Source of the DNA: Flavobacterium sp. CS20
GTDB lineage: Bacteria; Bacteroidota; Bacteroidia; Flavobacteriales; Flavobacteriaceae
DNA length: 64,000 bases
NCBI RefSeq assembly: GCF_018080005.1
Contig: NZ_CP073015.1
Coordinates: 1,488,001-1,552,000, forward strand
Reading direction: 5' to 3'
Below are positions 29,301 to 37,822 of the stretch, one piece after another (position 1 is the stretch's first letter; every line of letters starts with the position of its first letter). The position numbers and the translations under genes were made by a program. The notes under the pieces are model-generated. The model had not been told where the DNA came from. It made no database searches and saw only the letters and a program-made list of their open reading frames with translations.

Positions 29301-30682
29301 AAAATAATCAACTGTCCAAAAATGGCAGAATTCATCATTTTGGAAGCACCGCTAAAAGTGATTTTATCTTTTAATTCTTTGATTTTGTCAGTTTCAGTAA
29401 AACTAAATTCTTTTGACCGTTCTAGCATTTTAAAAGCGACAAATTCTACAATAATCACTGCACCGTCAATGATGATTCCAAAGTCTAAAGCTCCAAGGCT
29501 CATCAAGTTGGCATCAATATTAAAAATGTACATCAAACTAATGGCCGTCAAAAAACTCAAAGGAACCACAGAAGCAATTATCAAACCTGAACGCCAGTCG
29601 CCAATGAGTAAAATCACAATAAACATAACGACTAAAAATCCAAGTGAAAGATTTTCAAATATAGTTGTTGTGGTTCTGGCAATGAGTTCACTTCGATCTA
29701 AAAATCCATTGATGTATATGCCTTCTGGAAGTGAGCTTTGAATTTCTTCGATACGTTTTTTAACGCTTTGAATGGTTTTGTTTGAATCAGCACCTTTAAG
29801 CATCATCACTTGACCTAGCACTTTTTCGCCTTCGCCGTTGCCAGTTATAGCACCAAATCTTGGTGCGTGACCATAATTTACTTCTGCGATATCTTCTATA
29901 TAAATAGGTTGACCATCTCTATTTTCAACCACAATATTTTTAATGTCATCTAAAGATTTCAGCAAACCTTCACCTCTTATAAAATAGGCTTGGTCATTTT
30001 TTTCAATATAGCTTCCGCCAGCAACACTATTGTTTTGCTCTAAAGCCTTAAAAATACTAGAAATACTGACATTTAGGGCTTGCAATTTATCCGTAGAAAA
30101 AGCCACTTCATATTCTTTTAAAAATCCACCCCAAGTATTGATTTCAACCACACCAGGAATACCAGCCATTTGTCTTTTTACAATCCAGTCTTGGATGCTA
30201 CGAAGTTCCGTAGCGGTATAATTGTCTTTAAATTCATCTTCAACTTCTATAGTATATTGATAAATTTCGCCTAAACCCGTTGAAATTGGTCCCATAAAAG
30301 GTTTGCCAAATTGTGCGGGAATTTTCTCCTCAGCGGCTTTTATTTTTTCAGCTATGAGTTGGCGTGGTAAATATGTGCCGAGTTTGTCTTCAAAAATGAT
30401 AGTAACAACAGATAAACCAAATTTTGAAACTGAACGAATTTCCTTAACTCCAGGTAAATTCGACATTTCTATTTCAACAGGATAAGTGATAAATTGCTCG
30501 ACATCTGCCGTTGAAAGATTACGAGAAGTTGTGATGACTTGAACCTGATTATTAGTGATATCGGGGACAGCACCAATACTAATGTTGTTAAGACTATAAA
30601 TGCCAAAGCCACATATGCCAACAATTAAAAGTAAAATGAAAAATTTAGATTTTAAACTAAATTCAATAAGTTTAGATAACAT
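26357..30682 (-). CDS. CzcA-type heavy-metal RND pump fused to a TolC-like outer-membrane factor
   Basis: This 1441-residue protein has two parts. Residues 1 to about 1040 are a full RND pump with twelve predicted membrane helices and the HME motif DFGIIIDGAV in the fourth helix, which resembles the HME-1 (Co/Zn/Cd) group. The last residue of the classic motif is Phe instead of Asn. From residue 1042, which is a Met (27559), a signal-peptide-like segment (MKSFKLKPSIWLIIIGLGF, then TFNSQAQ) leads into a TolC-family domain with two repeats of coiled coil. Fusions of this size occur in Flavobacteriia. It forms an operon with the adaptor. Confidence 0.93.
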   Translation of the reverse strand: MLSKLIEFSLKSKFFILLLIVGICGFGIYSLNNISIGAVPDITNNQVQVITTSRNLSTADVEQFITYPVEIEMSNLPGVKEIRSVSKFGLSVVTIIFEDKLGTYLPRQLIAEKIKAAEEKIPAQFGKPFMGPISTGLGEIYQYTIEVEDEFKDNYTATELRSIQDWIVKRQMAGIPGVVEINTWGGFLKEYEVAFSTDKLQALNVSISSIFKALEQNNSVAGGSYIEKNDQAYFIRGEGLLKSLDDIKNIVVENRDGQPIYIEDIAEVNYGHAPRFGAITGNGEGEKVLGQVMMLKGADSNKTIQSVKKRIEEIQSSLPEGIYINGFLDRSELIARTTTTIFENLSLGFLVVMFIVILLIGDWRSGLIIASVVPLSFLTAISLMYIFNIDANLMSLGALDFGIIIDGAVIIVEFVAFKMLERSKEFSFTETDKIKELKDKITFSGASKMMNSAIFGQLIILIVFIPILALTGVEGKMFRPMAMTFCFALIGAIIMCFTWIPVACSWFLKPSKLQHKNFSARLINTIKRLYLPSIRWALHHRGFILISSVLLLAFAVFTFTKMGGEFVPTLDEGDFVIQPILKTGKSLESTVKRTTRIEQILLDEVPEVSQIVSRIGLAEVPTDPMSMQDSDVIVRLKPKSEWTSVETKEELAELIKEKLSIIPNMELEFTQPIEMRFNELITGVRSDIAIKIFGEDLQILAQKGNEVKSLVENVEGVGDISVEKIVGLPQMAVKYNRQKIARYGLNIQDINDVITAGFSGLKSGVVFEGERRFDLVVRLKKESRNELSDLKNLMIDTPNNGKIPLNEVADIAYDKGPAKISRDQTRRRIVVGINVRNRDLQSVVEDCQAIINKDLELPTGYNITYGGQFENLQSALKRLKIVVPIALALIFILLYFALETLKDTLLIFTAIPFSAVGGVFLLWLRDMPFSISAGVGFIALFGIAVLNGIILVEYFKELKKEGKGLTKNNIILATQDRLRAVLLTASATALGFLPMAISTGAGAEVQRPLATVVIGGLITSTLLTLIILPVFYSSIENKKFNMKSFKLKPSIWLIIIGLGFTFNSQAQSIDSLKTLMLNNNKGLKASKLNIESQKATQGQAFQFSKLELFNNYDEADLDPIANQSLYQWGGVQNFEFPTVYGKRLKRNKTQTKISELSYDLKTRTQFKNLELTYQNHIILQQKLQIYTYLDSIYTDFYRMAKRRFEEGESTYLEKITAQSKQSQIQNQLTILYNQLQNNQIQLQNLVQTDREISVENAKLKRLDIDFINIENQPDLNLSQAQVELAKNEWKLAKNKLLPDFYAGYFIKNNSAIDKNYDGYQLGIKIPLLFFGDKAKIKSKNIQKQVAQYNFEQTRLNLESKQNQLLQTLTTQSENLNRFETTQLQVAEEILKTTESSYKNGEIDFFQYVQSVDNAMQIKLNYMDVLSNYNTTVIQLNYLLLN

Positions 30683-30719
30683 AAATTAATATTTTGATTG
30701 ATAAAAAGAAAAAATGAAA

Positions 30720-31112
30720 TTAACTCCTATCAAAATATTTAGGTGGTTGAAAGGCTTCACCTAAATGTGTAGAAATATAATCGTCTTGATAATTAAAATT
30801 TGAATGTTTCTGCGTTTCAAACTCCAAAGGTTCAACTTTGATCTCGCTGAAATTCACAAATACAATTAAAACCTGTGCAGAATGAATATCACCAAAAGGT
30901 AAATTTTCGTGACCATCATGTGTATTTTGATGTTGAGCTTTACCACTGCCGTAGTGCAAATCTAAAAAAGTCAATAAATCATCATCAAACTCTTGCTGAT
31001 GAGTTTGGTAATGCGACCAAAAGTCATCAAATTTTGATAAACTATCTGGATTGATTCCAATAGTCTGAATACCTATAAAAAAAGATAATATGTAAACAGC
31101 TATGTTTTGCAT
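30720..31112 (-). CDS. His-rich secreted protein associated with the efflux operon
   Basis: I do not recognise the family by name. A start at 31112 (MQNIAVYILSFFIGIQTIGI) gives a signal-peptide-like N-terminus and a 130-residue product, and is preferred to the longer frame at 31142. The mature part is acidic with a His-rich stretch (HYQTHQQEFDDD and KAQHQNTHDGHENLPFGDIH), which would suit periplasmic metal binding. It sits upstream of the CzcA-TolC/CzcB genes and is probably co-transcribed, so a metal-chaperone or sensor role is an inference. Confidence 0.68.
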   Translation of the reverse strand: MQNIAVYILSFFIGIQTIGINPDSLSKFDDFWSHYQTHQQEFDDDLLTFLDLHYGSGKAQHQNTHDGHENLPFGDIHSAQVLIVFVNFSEIKVEPLEFETQKHSNFNYQDDYISTHLGEAFQPPKYFDRS

Positions 31113-31227
31113 AATGCAAATATACAACAAGATACAAAGCATAAACTTAAGATTGGCTTAAGTCAGAAATATTTGTAATGGGTATAGATAAACGACTTTT
31201 GGCTTTAAAATTTTCAATAGATTTAAA

Positions 31228-31650
31228 TCACCGTTTATTAAAAGCAAAATCTAAGCCTTGGGTGATATAATCATGAAATTCTCGGTCAGAAGATACCAAG
31301 GTTAATTTTTCAGTTATGGCGTGAGCAATAATGGCGTGGTCGTTTGGGTCGTTGTGGTTTTTAGCGATTTTTAGTTTAGAAACAGTATCAATATGATACG
31401 TAGTGAAGGGAAGTATTTTAATGTATAATAAATTTTCTATAGCATCAATCAATTCATGAGCTGACTTAAATGGTTTAACTTTTATTTTTCCAATTCTATA
31501 CAATTGAAGTAATTCCAAAACTGATATGGTGCTGGCATGAAGCTGATTGCTATAGTCACTTAAAATATTTTTTGTCTCACTTGAAAGGTTTTGGGTTTGG
31601 CCAGATATAGTAAAAACTAAAATATTAGTATCTAAAAGGTATCTCCCCAT
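31228..31650 (-). CDS. PIN-domain toxin (VapC-like)
   Basis: This 140-residue protein has the PIN ribonuclease layout: YLLDTNILVF (Asp8), TISVLELLQLY with the conserved Glu, NDPNDHAIIAHA with two Asp residues and LVSSDREFHDY with the last Asp. The four-acid metal site is therefore complete. It cleaves RNA when not bound by an antitoxin. The small Lys-rich gene immediately upstream is the expected partner. Confidence 0.9.
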   Translation of the reverse strand: MGRYLLDTNILVFTISGQTQNLSSETKNILSDYSNQLHASTISVLELLQLYRIGKIKVKPFKSAHELIDAIENLLYIKILPFTTYHIDTVSKLKIAKNHNDPNDHAIIAHAITEKLTLVSSDREFHDYITQGLDFAFNKR

Positions 31651-31655
31651 CTATT

Positions 31656-31802
31656 TTATTTGAGCACTGCTTTCATGTCTAATATCTCGCCTGTACCTTG
31701 TAATTTTTCCATTGCCAACCAAGTTTTAGATACTTTTTTTGATTTAGTATCTTTTTTTGCCTTAGATTTCTTGACTTTTGTTTTATCTGTTTCTGTAGCC
31801 AT
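31656..31802 (-). CDS. putative small antitoxin (VapB-like) partner of the PIN toxin
   Basis: A start at 31802 (MATETDKTKVKKSKAKKDTK) gives 48 residues, preferred over an upstream start at 31844 because the extra residues are hydrophobic and unlike antitoxins. The N-terminal half is strongly Lys-rich, and the C-terminal half (TWLAMEKLQGTGEILDMKAVLK) looks like a toxin-binding tail. It ends 5 bp before the toxin gene. Gene order supports the call; the sequence alone is weak evidence. Confidence 0.65.
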   Translation of the reverse strand: MATETDKTKVKKSKAKKDTKSKKVSKTWLAMEKLQGTGEILDMKAVLK

Positions 31803-31966
31803 AACATTTAATTTGATATACAAATATACAAAAACTGTGATCAAATAGGTTAATCTTAAATTTTCTTCAAGTTGATATTTCGGTTATTTGGTATCTAATA
31901 AACGTTAATTATCAGGATTTTAACAATTTCACAGCACTTATTAATCAAATTATAAAGGCTTTTGTG

Positions 31967-31974
31967 TAATTTTG
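31967..31974 (+). promoter_or_regulatory. putative -7 box (TAATTTTG) for the OstA-like gene
   Basis: Perfect TAnnTTTG element 11 bp upstream of the TTG start at 31985. The very short leader would suit a leaderless or near-leaderless mRNA. No clear -33 TTG was seen. Confidence 0.35.
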
Positions 31975-31984
31975 CATAAACTTT

Positions 31985-33694
31985 TTGAATTTGAATAAGC
32001 TCATCATTTTTTGCTTTGTGTTGGTTTGTAGTTATGGATTCTCTCAAAATAGCCAAATTGAATACGAAAGTGAACGCACAAACATCAATGAAAAATTATA
32101 TCCTGGTGCTTTTATTTTTAATAAAGTTACTAAACAAGTTTTTTTTAAACACGAAGGCATTAAAGTTTGGTGTGACAAGGCTATTTTTTATCAAAAAGAA
32201 AATTTTTTTAAAGCCTATGGCAATGTCAAAATGATACAAGATGACACCATCAACATGCGTAGTGCTTATGCAGAATATAATGGCAAAACACAGTTTGCTT
32301 TTGCCAGTGAAAACGTGGTTTTAACGACGCCGAGCAACCAACTAACCACAGATTCGCTGTTTTTTGATAGACTCGTTCAAAAAGCGTTTTATAGAAGCGG
32401 TGGTAGCGTAAAAGATACCGCAAGCACCATTACCAGCATTCGTGGCACATACGAATTAGAAAATGATAAGTATGCCTTTCGGCAAGATGTAAAAGTTACA
32501 AGTCCAGATTACATTATTAAAACCGATATTTTAGACTTTTACACTGAAAATGGACACGCTTACCTCTACGGTCCATCAGTGGTAACAACAGAAAATGGCG
32601 AAGTGTATTGCGAGCGTGGTTTTTTTGATACCCGAGAAGATTTTGGATATTTTGTCAAAAACTCAAAGGTTGATTATGAACAACGTACCTTATATGGCGA
32701 TAGCATCTTTTTTGACCAAAAACGAAATTTTGCCTCGGCAACCAACCATATTGAAATTATTGATACCATCAACCGAACTCGAGTCAAAGGCTATTATGCC
32801 GAAATTTATAAAGTAAAAGATTCAGTCATCATTACCAAAAACCCGATAGCCTCAACCTTTCAAGAAAACGATTCTATTCATATCGCCAGCGATACCATGA
32901 TGATAACAGGTCCGCCAGACCAACGTATAGTTAGAGCTTATCCAGATGCACGACTGTTTAAATCTGATTTAAGCGGTAAAGCCGATTCTATACATTCATC
33001 ACAAATTACTGGCTATACTAAGATGATAGGAAAACCCGTTTTATGGTCTGCCAATAGTCAGGTTAATGGTGACACTATCATGCTAATTTCAAATCTAAAA
33101 ACCAATAAATTAGACTCCTTAAAAGTATTTTACAATAGTTTTATGGTTCAAAAAGACAGCATTGAAGGTTTCAATCAAATCAAAGGCAAAGAATTGTTTG
33201 GTTTATTTGAAAATAACGAATTAACCGAAGCACATTTTATTAAAAATGCTGAGTCGATTTACTATACCAGAAATGAAGATGGTGAACTTATTGGCATTGA
33301 TAAAACCTTAGCCTCAAGTATCAAAATTGAATTTAAAGACAAAGAAGTTACCGATATGTATTATTTCAATAACGTCTCAGGAGTTACTTATCCAGAAACT
33401 GAACTTCCGCCTAATGCCAGAACTTTTAGAGGAATGGAATGGCGTGGAGAAGAAAAAATAAAATCCAAAGCCGAACTGCTATCTAACAGACCAAAATTTG
33501 ATTTGACTGTAATTCATGGTTTAAAAGATTTAAAAATAAACGACTCAATTACTACTCCTTTTTATCAACAAAAAGACCTTAACGAAAAATCTAATCTTAA
33601 GAAAACAGACACAATTCTAAAACCTATTATGAAACAAAATAAAGGCCTAAAAACCTTAAAACCAAAATCGAAGGTCAAAAACATTAATGAATAA
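31985..33694 (+). CDS. OstA-like (LptA/LptD N-domain type) envelope protein
   Basis: The 569-residue protein has a signal peptide (MNLNKLIIFCFVLVCSYGFSQ) and repeated beta-jellyroll units of the OstA/LptA type (KVTKQVFFKHEGIKVWCDKA, AFRQDVKVTSPDYIIKTDIL, GRPHVDYEQRTLYGDSIFF-like segments), where lipopolysaccharide transport domains are expected. The only start is TTG (31985 or 31991). It overlaps the aminotransferase gene by 8 bp. A role in moving lipopolysaccharide to the outer membrane is inferred from the family. Confidence 0.83.
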   Translation: MNLNKLIIFCFVLVCSYGFSQNSQIEYESERTNINEKLYPGAFIFNKVTKQVFFKHEGIKVWCDKAIFYQKENFFKAYGNVKMIQDDTINMRSAYAEYNGKTQFAFASENVVLTTPSNQLTTDSLFFDRLVQKAFYRSGGSVKDTASTITSIRGTYELENDKYAFRQDVKVTSPDYIIKTDILDFYTENGHAYLYGPSVVTTENGEVYCERGFFDTREDFGYFVKNSKVDYEQRTLYGDSIFFDQKRNFASATNHIEIIDTINRTRVKGYYAEIYKVKDSVIITKNPIASTFQENDSIHIASDTMMITGPPDQRIVRAYPDARLFKSDLSGKADSIHSSQITGYTKMIGKPVLWSANSQVNGDTIMLISNLKTNKLDSLKVFYNSFMVQKDSIEGFNQIKGKELFGLFENNELTEAHFIKNAESIYYTRNEDGELIGIDKTLASSIKIEFKDKEVTDMYYFNNVSGVTYPETELPPNARTFRGMEWRGEEKIKSKAELLSNRPKFDLTVIHGLKDLKINDSITTPFYQQKDLNEKSNLKKTDTILKPIMKQNKGLKTLKPKSKVKNINE

Positions 33695-34868
33695 AGAATT
33701 TCAAAAATATCAAGCACAAACCACACCGCATCCACTTGGATTAGAAGTTAAATCTGCAAAAGGTAGCTACATCTTTACAACCGATGGCAAAGCTCATCTC
33801 GATTTTGTAGCTGGTGTTTCGGCTTGCAACTTAGGACACTGTCATCCTGAAATTGTAGAAGCTATTAAAACTCAAGCTGAGCAATATCTTCATGTTATGG
33901 TTTATGGCGAATATGTGCTAAAACCAGCCTTAGACGTGTCAAAAACTTTAGCTCGAATTTTACCACAACCTTTAGAGCAAACCTATTTGGTCAACAGTGG
34001 CACAGAAGCCATTGATGGCTCGATAAAATTGGCACGACGGGCAACAGGTCGGTCGCAGATTATCGCTGCAAAACAGTGTTATCACGGTAATTCTTATGGT
34101 GCATTAAGTCTTATGGATTATCAGGAACGCACACAACCCTTTGAACCACTTTTGCCAGAAATCAAACATATTGAGTTTAATAACGAAAAATGTTTAGACT
34201 CAATTACAACCCAAACCGCCGCCGTCATTCTTGAAACTATTCAAGGTGCCGCAGGTTTTATTTTGCCTCAAAACGATTATTTAAAAAAAGTAAAACAACG
34301 CTGTAAAAAAGTAGGTGCTTTATTGATTTTAGATGATATTCAACCAGGATTTGGTAGAACTGGAAAACTTTTTGGATTTCAGCATTTTGATGTGGTTCCA
34401 GATATTTTAGTTTTGGGCAAAGCTATGGCATCTGGACTTCCTATTGGTGCTTTTACAGCTTCTCGAGAATTGATGCAATTGTTAAGTGATAATCCTAAAT
34501 TAGGTCATATCACAACTTTTGGCGGACATCCAGTTGTTGCGACCACCGCTTTAAAAACACTTGAGATTTTAGAAAACACTGATGTCGTCAAACAAATTAA
34601 TGAAAAAGAATTGCTATTTAAAAGTTTACTAAAACATCCCTTAATTGAAGAAATCAGAGGAAAAGGGTTGATGTTAGCATTAATGATGACAACAGAAGAA
34701 TTGACCAATCAACTGATTTTAAAAGCCAAAGAACATAATCTGATTTTATTTTGGTCGCTTTATGAAAAAAAAGCCGTACGCATCACACCACCTTTAACAA
34801 TAGCAGATGACGATATCAAAAAAGGCTGTAAAATCATTTTAAAAATTTTAGATGAATTGACAATGTGA
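33687..34868 (+). CDS. class III aminotransferase (acetylornithine/4-aminobutyrate type)
   Basis: This 393-residue PLP enzyme has DFVAGVSACNLGHCHPEIVEA, NSGTEAIDGSIKLARRATGR, the YHGNSYGALS cofactor region, DDIQPGFGRTGKLFGFQ and the Lys in VLGKAMASGLPIGAFTA that forms the internal aldimine. It resembles the group annotated as aspartate aminotransferase family proteins in Flavobacteriia. It follows the OstA-like gene with an overlap. Its true amino donor is not evident from the sequence. Confidence 0.88.
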   Translation: MNKEFQKYQAQTTPHPLGLEVKSAKGSYIFTTDGKAHLDFVAGVSACNLGHCHPEIVEAIKTQAEQYLHVMVYGEYVLKPALDVSKTLARILPQPLEQTYLVNSGTEAIDGSIKLARRATGRSQIIAAKQCYHGNSYGALSLMDYQERTQPFEPLLPEIKHIEFNNEKCLDSITTQTAAVILETIQGAAGFILPQNDYLKKVKQRCKKVGALLILDDIQPGFGRTGKLFGFQHFDVVPDILVLGKAMASGLPIGAFTASRELMQLLSDNPKLGHITTFGGHPVVATTALKTLEILENTDVVKQINEKELLFKSLLKHPLIEEIRGKGLMLALMMTTEELTNQLILKAKEHNLILFWSLYEKKAVRITPPLTIADDDIKKGCKIILKILDELTM

Positions 34869-35025
34869 AAGTATCATTAATAAGATAACTATTCTAATAA
34901 CACAATTTGTAACTTGCACATTTAATAAATTGTTGATTATTTTGTTAACAACCTATTTAAAAAAAACAGAAACCGAATGAAAAGCCTTTTAATTTTAACC
35001 AATAAATATTCTAAAAGTCTCTTTT

Positions 35026-36408
35026 ATGAAATTTGAATCCAACGAAGACTTTGATTTCCCTATTGAAAAATTCGAACACATGCTCAAAACCAACAACGTC
35101 TTATTTTTTGACGCAGATGAATTTGTTGAAATTGTAGAGCATTATATTGATATGGGAAAACTGACTTTAGCCAAAAAAGCTTTAAAATTAGGTTTAGACC
35201 AACATCCTAATTACACAGACCTAAAACTTCTTAAAGCCGAAATTTACATTTTTGAAGACAAACACGCTCAAGCAGAAGACTTGCTGAAATATCTTCAAAA
35301 AGTAGATCCCGAAAACGAAGAAATATACGTGCTTCAAGCTAATATATATTCCAAACAAGACCGGCATCTTGAAGCGATTGAAACTTTAGAATACACCTTG
35401 GACTTTGCTATTGAACCTTCAGAAATATACAACTTGATAGGTATTGAATATCTGTTTATGGAAAATTTTGAAAAAGCCAAGTTGAGTTATATGAAATGTT
35501 TAGACCAAGACCACAACGATTTTACGGCTTTGTACAACATCATTTATTGTTTTGATTTTTTAGACCAACAAGAAGAAGCTATTGCTTACCTCAATCAATT
35601 TTTAGATAAAAATCCCTATTGCGAAATTGCTTGGCACCAACTCGGTAAACTTTATTTTGACATTGGCGAAGATAAACGGGCTTTGCAAGCTTTTGATTTT
35701 GCTATCTATTCAGACGATTATTTTGTTGGAGCTTATCTTGAAAAAGCCAAAGTGCTTGAACGGCTTAAACAATACAACGAAGCTATTGAAAACTATAAAA
35801 TTTCAAACCAACTCGACGACCCAACGGCTTATGCCTATTTGAGAATTGGTAAGTGTTACATGAAATTAAACCATACTAACGAAGCTGTTAAGTTTTTTAA
35901 AAAAGCCGTTCACGAAGACCCAATGATGGACAAAGCTTGGTCGGCATTGACTGAGTTTTACATGAACAAAAAAGAGTATAAAACCGCTTTGTCATTTGTC
36001 AATAAAGCTTTAAATATTGACGGAGAAAATCCGCACCACTGGCGTAATTTTAGTATCATCAATAATGAACTTGGTGATTTTGAAGAAAGCAAAAAAGGAC
36101 TTCAACATGCCTTAGAATTTGGTAATTATGAATTTGAAAATCTTTTGATGCAAATTGATATTTGTATTGAAGAAAAAAAATGGAAAGATGCCTTAGACAC
36201 TCTAGATTATGCTCAAGAATTCTATGAAAATCATCCAGAATTTATGTATCGCTTAGCGGGTGTTTATTTTAAACTCAAAAAATTTGATCAAGCTTTAATA
36301 ACTTTTCAAAAAGCATATCAACAAGACCAAGACTATGCTTTTGAAATGATTGAGCTTTTTCCTGAAATGGCATTTCACGCTGATTACAAATCTTATTTTA
36401 AATTATGA
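35026..36408 (+). CDS. tetratricopeptide-repeat protein
   Basis: The 460-residue protein is made almost wholly of 34-residue helical repeats (about ten TPR units, for example AWHQLGKLYFDIGEDKRALQ and AYLRIGKCYMKLNHTNEAVKFF). There is no signal peptide. It would act as a protein-protein interaction scaffold. Its stop overlaps the menB start (ATGA), suggesting translational coupling. No specific function is assigned. Confidence 0.9.
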   Translation: MKFESNEDFDFPIEKFEHMLKTNNVLFFDADEFVEIVEHYIDMGKLTLAKKALKLGLDQHPNYTDLKLLKAEIYIFEDKHAQAEDLLKYLQKVDPENEEIYVLQANIYSKQDRHLEAIETLEYTLDFAIEPSEIYNLIGIEYLFMENFEKAKLSYMKCLDQDHNDFTALYNIIYCFDFLDQQEEAIAYLNQFLDKNPYCEIAWHQLGKLYFDIGEDKRALQAFDFAIYSDDYFVGAYLEKAKVLERLKQYNEAIENYKISNQLDDPTAYAYLRIGKCYMKLNHTNEAVKFFKKAVHEDPMMDKAWSALTEFYMNKKEYKTALSFVNKALNIDGENPHHWRNFSIINNELGDFEESKKGLQHALEFGNYEFENLLMQIDICIEEKKWKDALDTLDYAQEFYENHPEFMYRLAGVYFKLKKFDQALITFQKAYQQDQDYAFEMIELFPEMAFHADYKSYFKL

Positions 36409-37238
36409 ATTGGACGACTGTAAAATCTTACACCGACATCACTTATAAAAAATCTAACGGCGTTGCTCGCATTGCCTTCAACAGACCAGAAGTCAGAAAT
36501 GCTTTTAGACCCAAAACCGTTGCAGAACTTTACGAAGCTTTTCTCGATGCACGTGAAGATACTTCAATAGGTGTGGTCTTGTTTTCTGCTGAAGGTCCAT
36601 CGCCAAAAGATGGTGTTTATAGCTTTTGTAGTGGTGGCGATCAAAATGCTCGTGGTCATCAAGGCTATGTTGATGATGACGGTATGCCAAGGCTCAATAT
36701 CTTAGAAGTGCAACGTTTAATTCGTTTTATGCCCAAAGTCGTGATTGCTGTTGTGCCAGGTTGGGCTGTTGGTGGCGGTCACTCTTTGCACGTGGTTTGC
36801 GATTTAACTTTAGCCAGTAAAGAACACGCCATTTTCAAACAAACCGATGCCGATGTTACCAGTTTTGACGGTGGTTATGGCTCAGCTTATCTTGCCAAAA
36901 TGATCGGTCAGAAAAAAGCACGAGAAATTTTCTTTTTGGGTCGAAATTATTCTGCCCAAGAAGCGGTTGATATGGGCATGGTCAATGCCGCTATCACTCA
37001 CGAAAAATTAGAAGAAGAAGCTTATCAATGGGCACAAGAAATTTTAGAAAAATCGCCAACATCAATCAAGATGCTCAAGTTTGCTTTTAACTTGACTGAC
37101 GATGGCATGGTTGGCTAACAAGTCTTTGCTGGTGAAGCTACTCGACTTGCTTATATGACTGATGAGGCCAAAGAAGGTCGCAATGCGTTTCTGGAAAAAA
37201 GAAAACCTAATTTTAAAAATATCAAATGGATACCATAA
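36405..37238 (+). pseudogene. menB: 1,4-dihydroxy-2-naphthoyl-CoA synthase with in-frame TAA
   Basis: The reading frame of 278 codons matches MenB of menaquinone synthesis along its full length: NRPEVRNAFRPKT, SGGDQ, VPGWAVGGGHSLHVVCDLTL and ADVTSFDGGYGSAYLAKM. A TAA at codon 238 (37116-37118) interrupts it, but the same frame continues with QVFAGEATRLAYMTDEAKEG and NAFLEKRKPNFKNIKWIP to a normal stop. The interrupted position is a Gln codon (CAA to TAA is the likely change) in the usual GQQVFAG. The lost 40 residues belong to the C-terminal part that completes the active site in the oligomer. It could be a true lesion or a sequence error. Confidence 0.93.
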
Positions 37239-37303
37239 TTTTTGATTTCAGATTTTAAAATTATTTTATCTAATCTTATTTTTCTTAAAAAGAATGAATC
37301 ATC

Positions 37304-37822
37304 ATGATAAATTTTCAAAACCAAACTTTAGATCTTGGTGATTTACCTCGTTTTGAAACTGTAGAAGGTCATCCTGTTGACAAAGCTTATTTAAAAGTTT
37401 TGAGAATATTATATACATTTTGGTTTCTGTTAGTGTTTTCTGGTTTGTTTTTAAGTGAATATTCAATAGATTTACCTTCATCTATATTTTACTCTATTTT
37501 TGGGGGTTTGGCAATTTTATTTTTGCTTATCATACTAAATATCGAATTAGGATTTTCTCGACGAAAGTTTGGCATCAGAGAAAAAGATTTGATTTTTCAA
37601 AAAGGTTTTTTTGTATTCAAGCAAACCATCGTACCTTACAAACGCATTCAGCACATAGAAGTCAAACAAGGCTTAGTGTTTAAAGCTTTTAATTTATATA
37701 CGTTAAAAATTTATACAGCTGGGTCATCCACAGGTGATTTAAGCATTGCAGGACTCAACCGCAACGATGCTGACAAATTGAAAGCCCAAATTCTAAAAGT
37801 TGCTGACCTTGATGAAAACTGA
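37304..37822 (+). CDS. PH-domain membrane protein (YdbS-like)
   Basis: This 172-residue protein has two membrane segments (about residues 35-55 and 63-83) followed by a bPH2-type PH domain (LIFQKGFFVFKQTIVPYKRIQHIEVKQG and LNRNDADKLKAQILKV). It overlaps the next PH gene. Pairs of YdbS and YdbT-like proteins are common. No enzymatic role is known. Confidence 0.85.
   Translation: MINFQNQTLDLGDLPRFETVEGHPVDKAYLKVLRILYTFWFLLVFSGLFLSEYSIDLPSSIFYSIFGGLAILFLLIILNIELGFSRRKFGIREKDLIFQKGFFVFKQTIVPYKRIQHIEVKQGLVFKAFNLYTLKIYTAGSSTGDLSIAGLNRNDADKLKAQILKVADLDEN

Noticed and set aside
29112-29741. 209-codon plus-strand frame antisense to the RND pump
   Set aside because: Complement of a highly conserved gene; no family match.
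37116-37118. Stop-codon recoding in menB
   Set aside because: TAA is not a known selenocysteine or pyrrolysine codon, and no recoding structure was seen; mutation or error is more likely.
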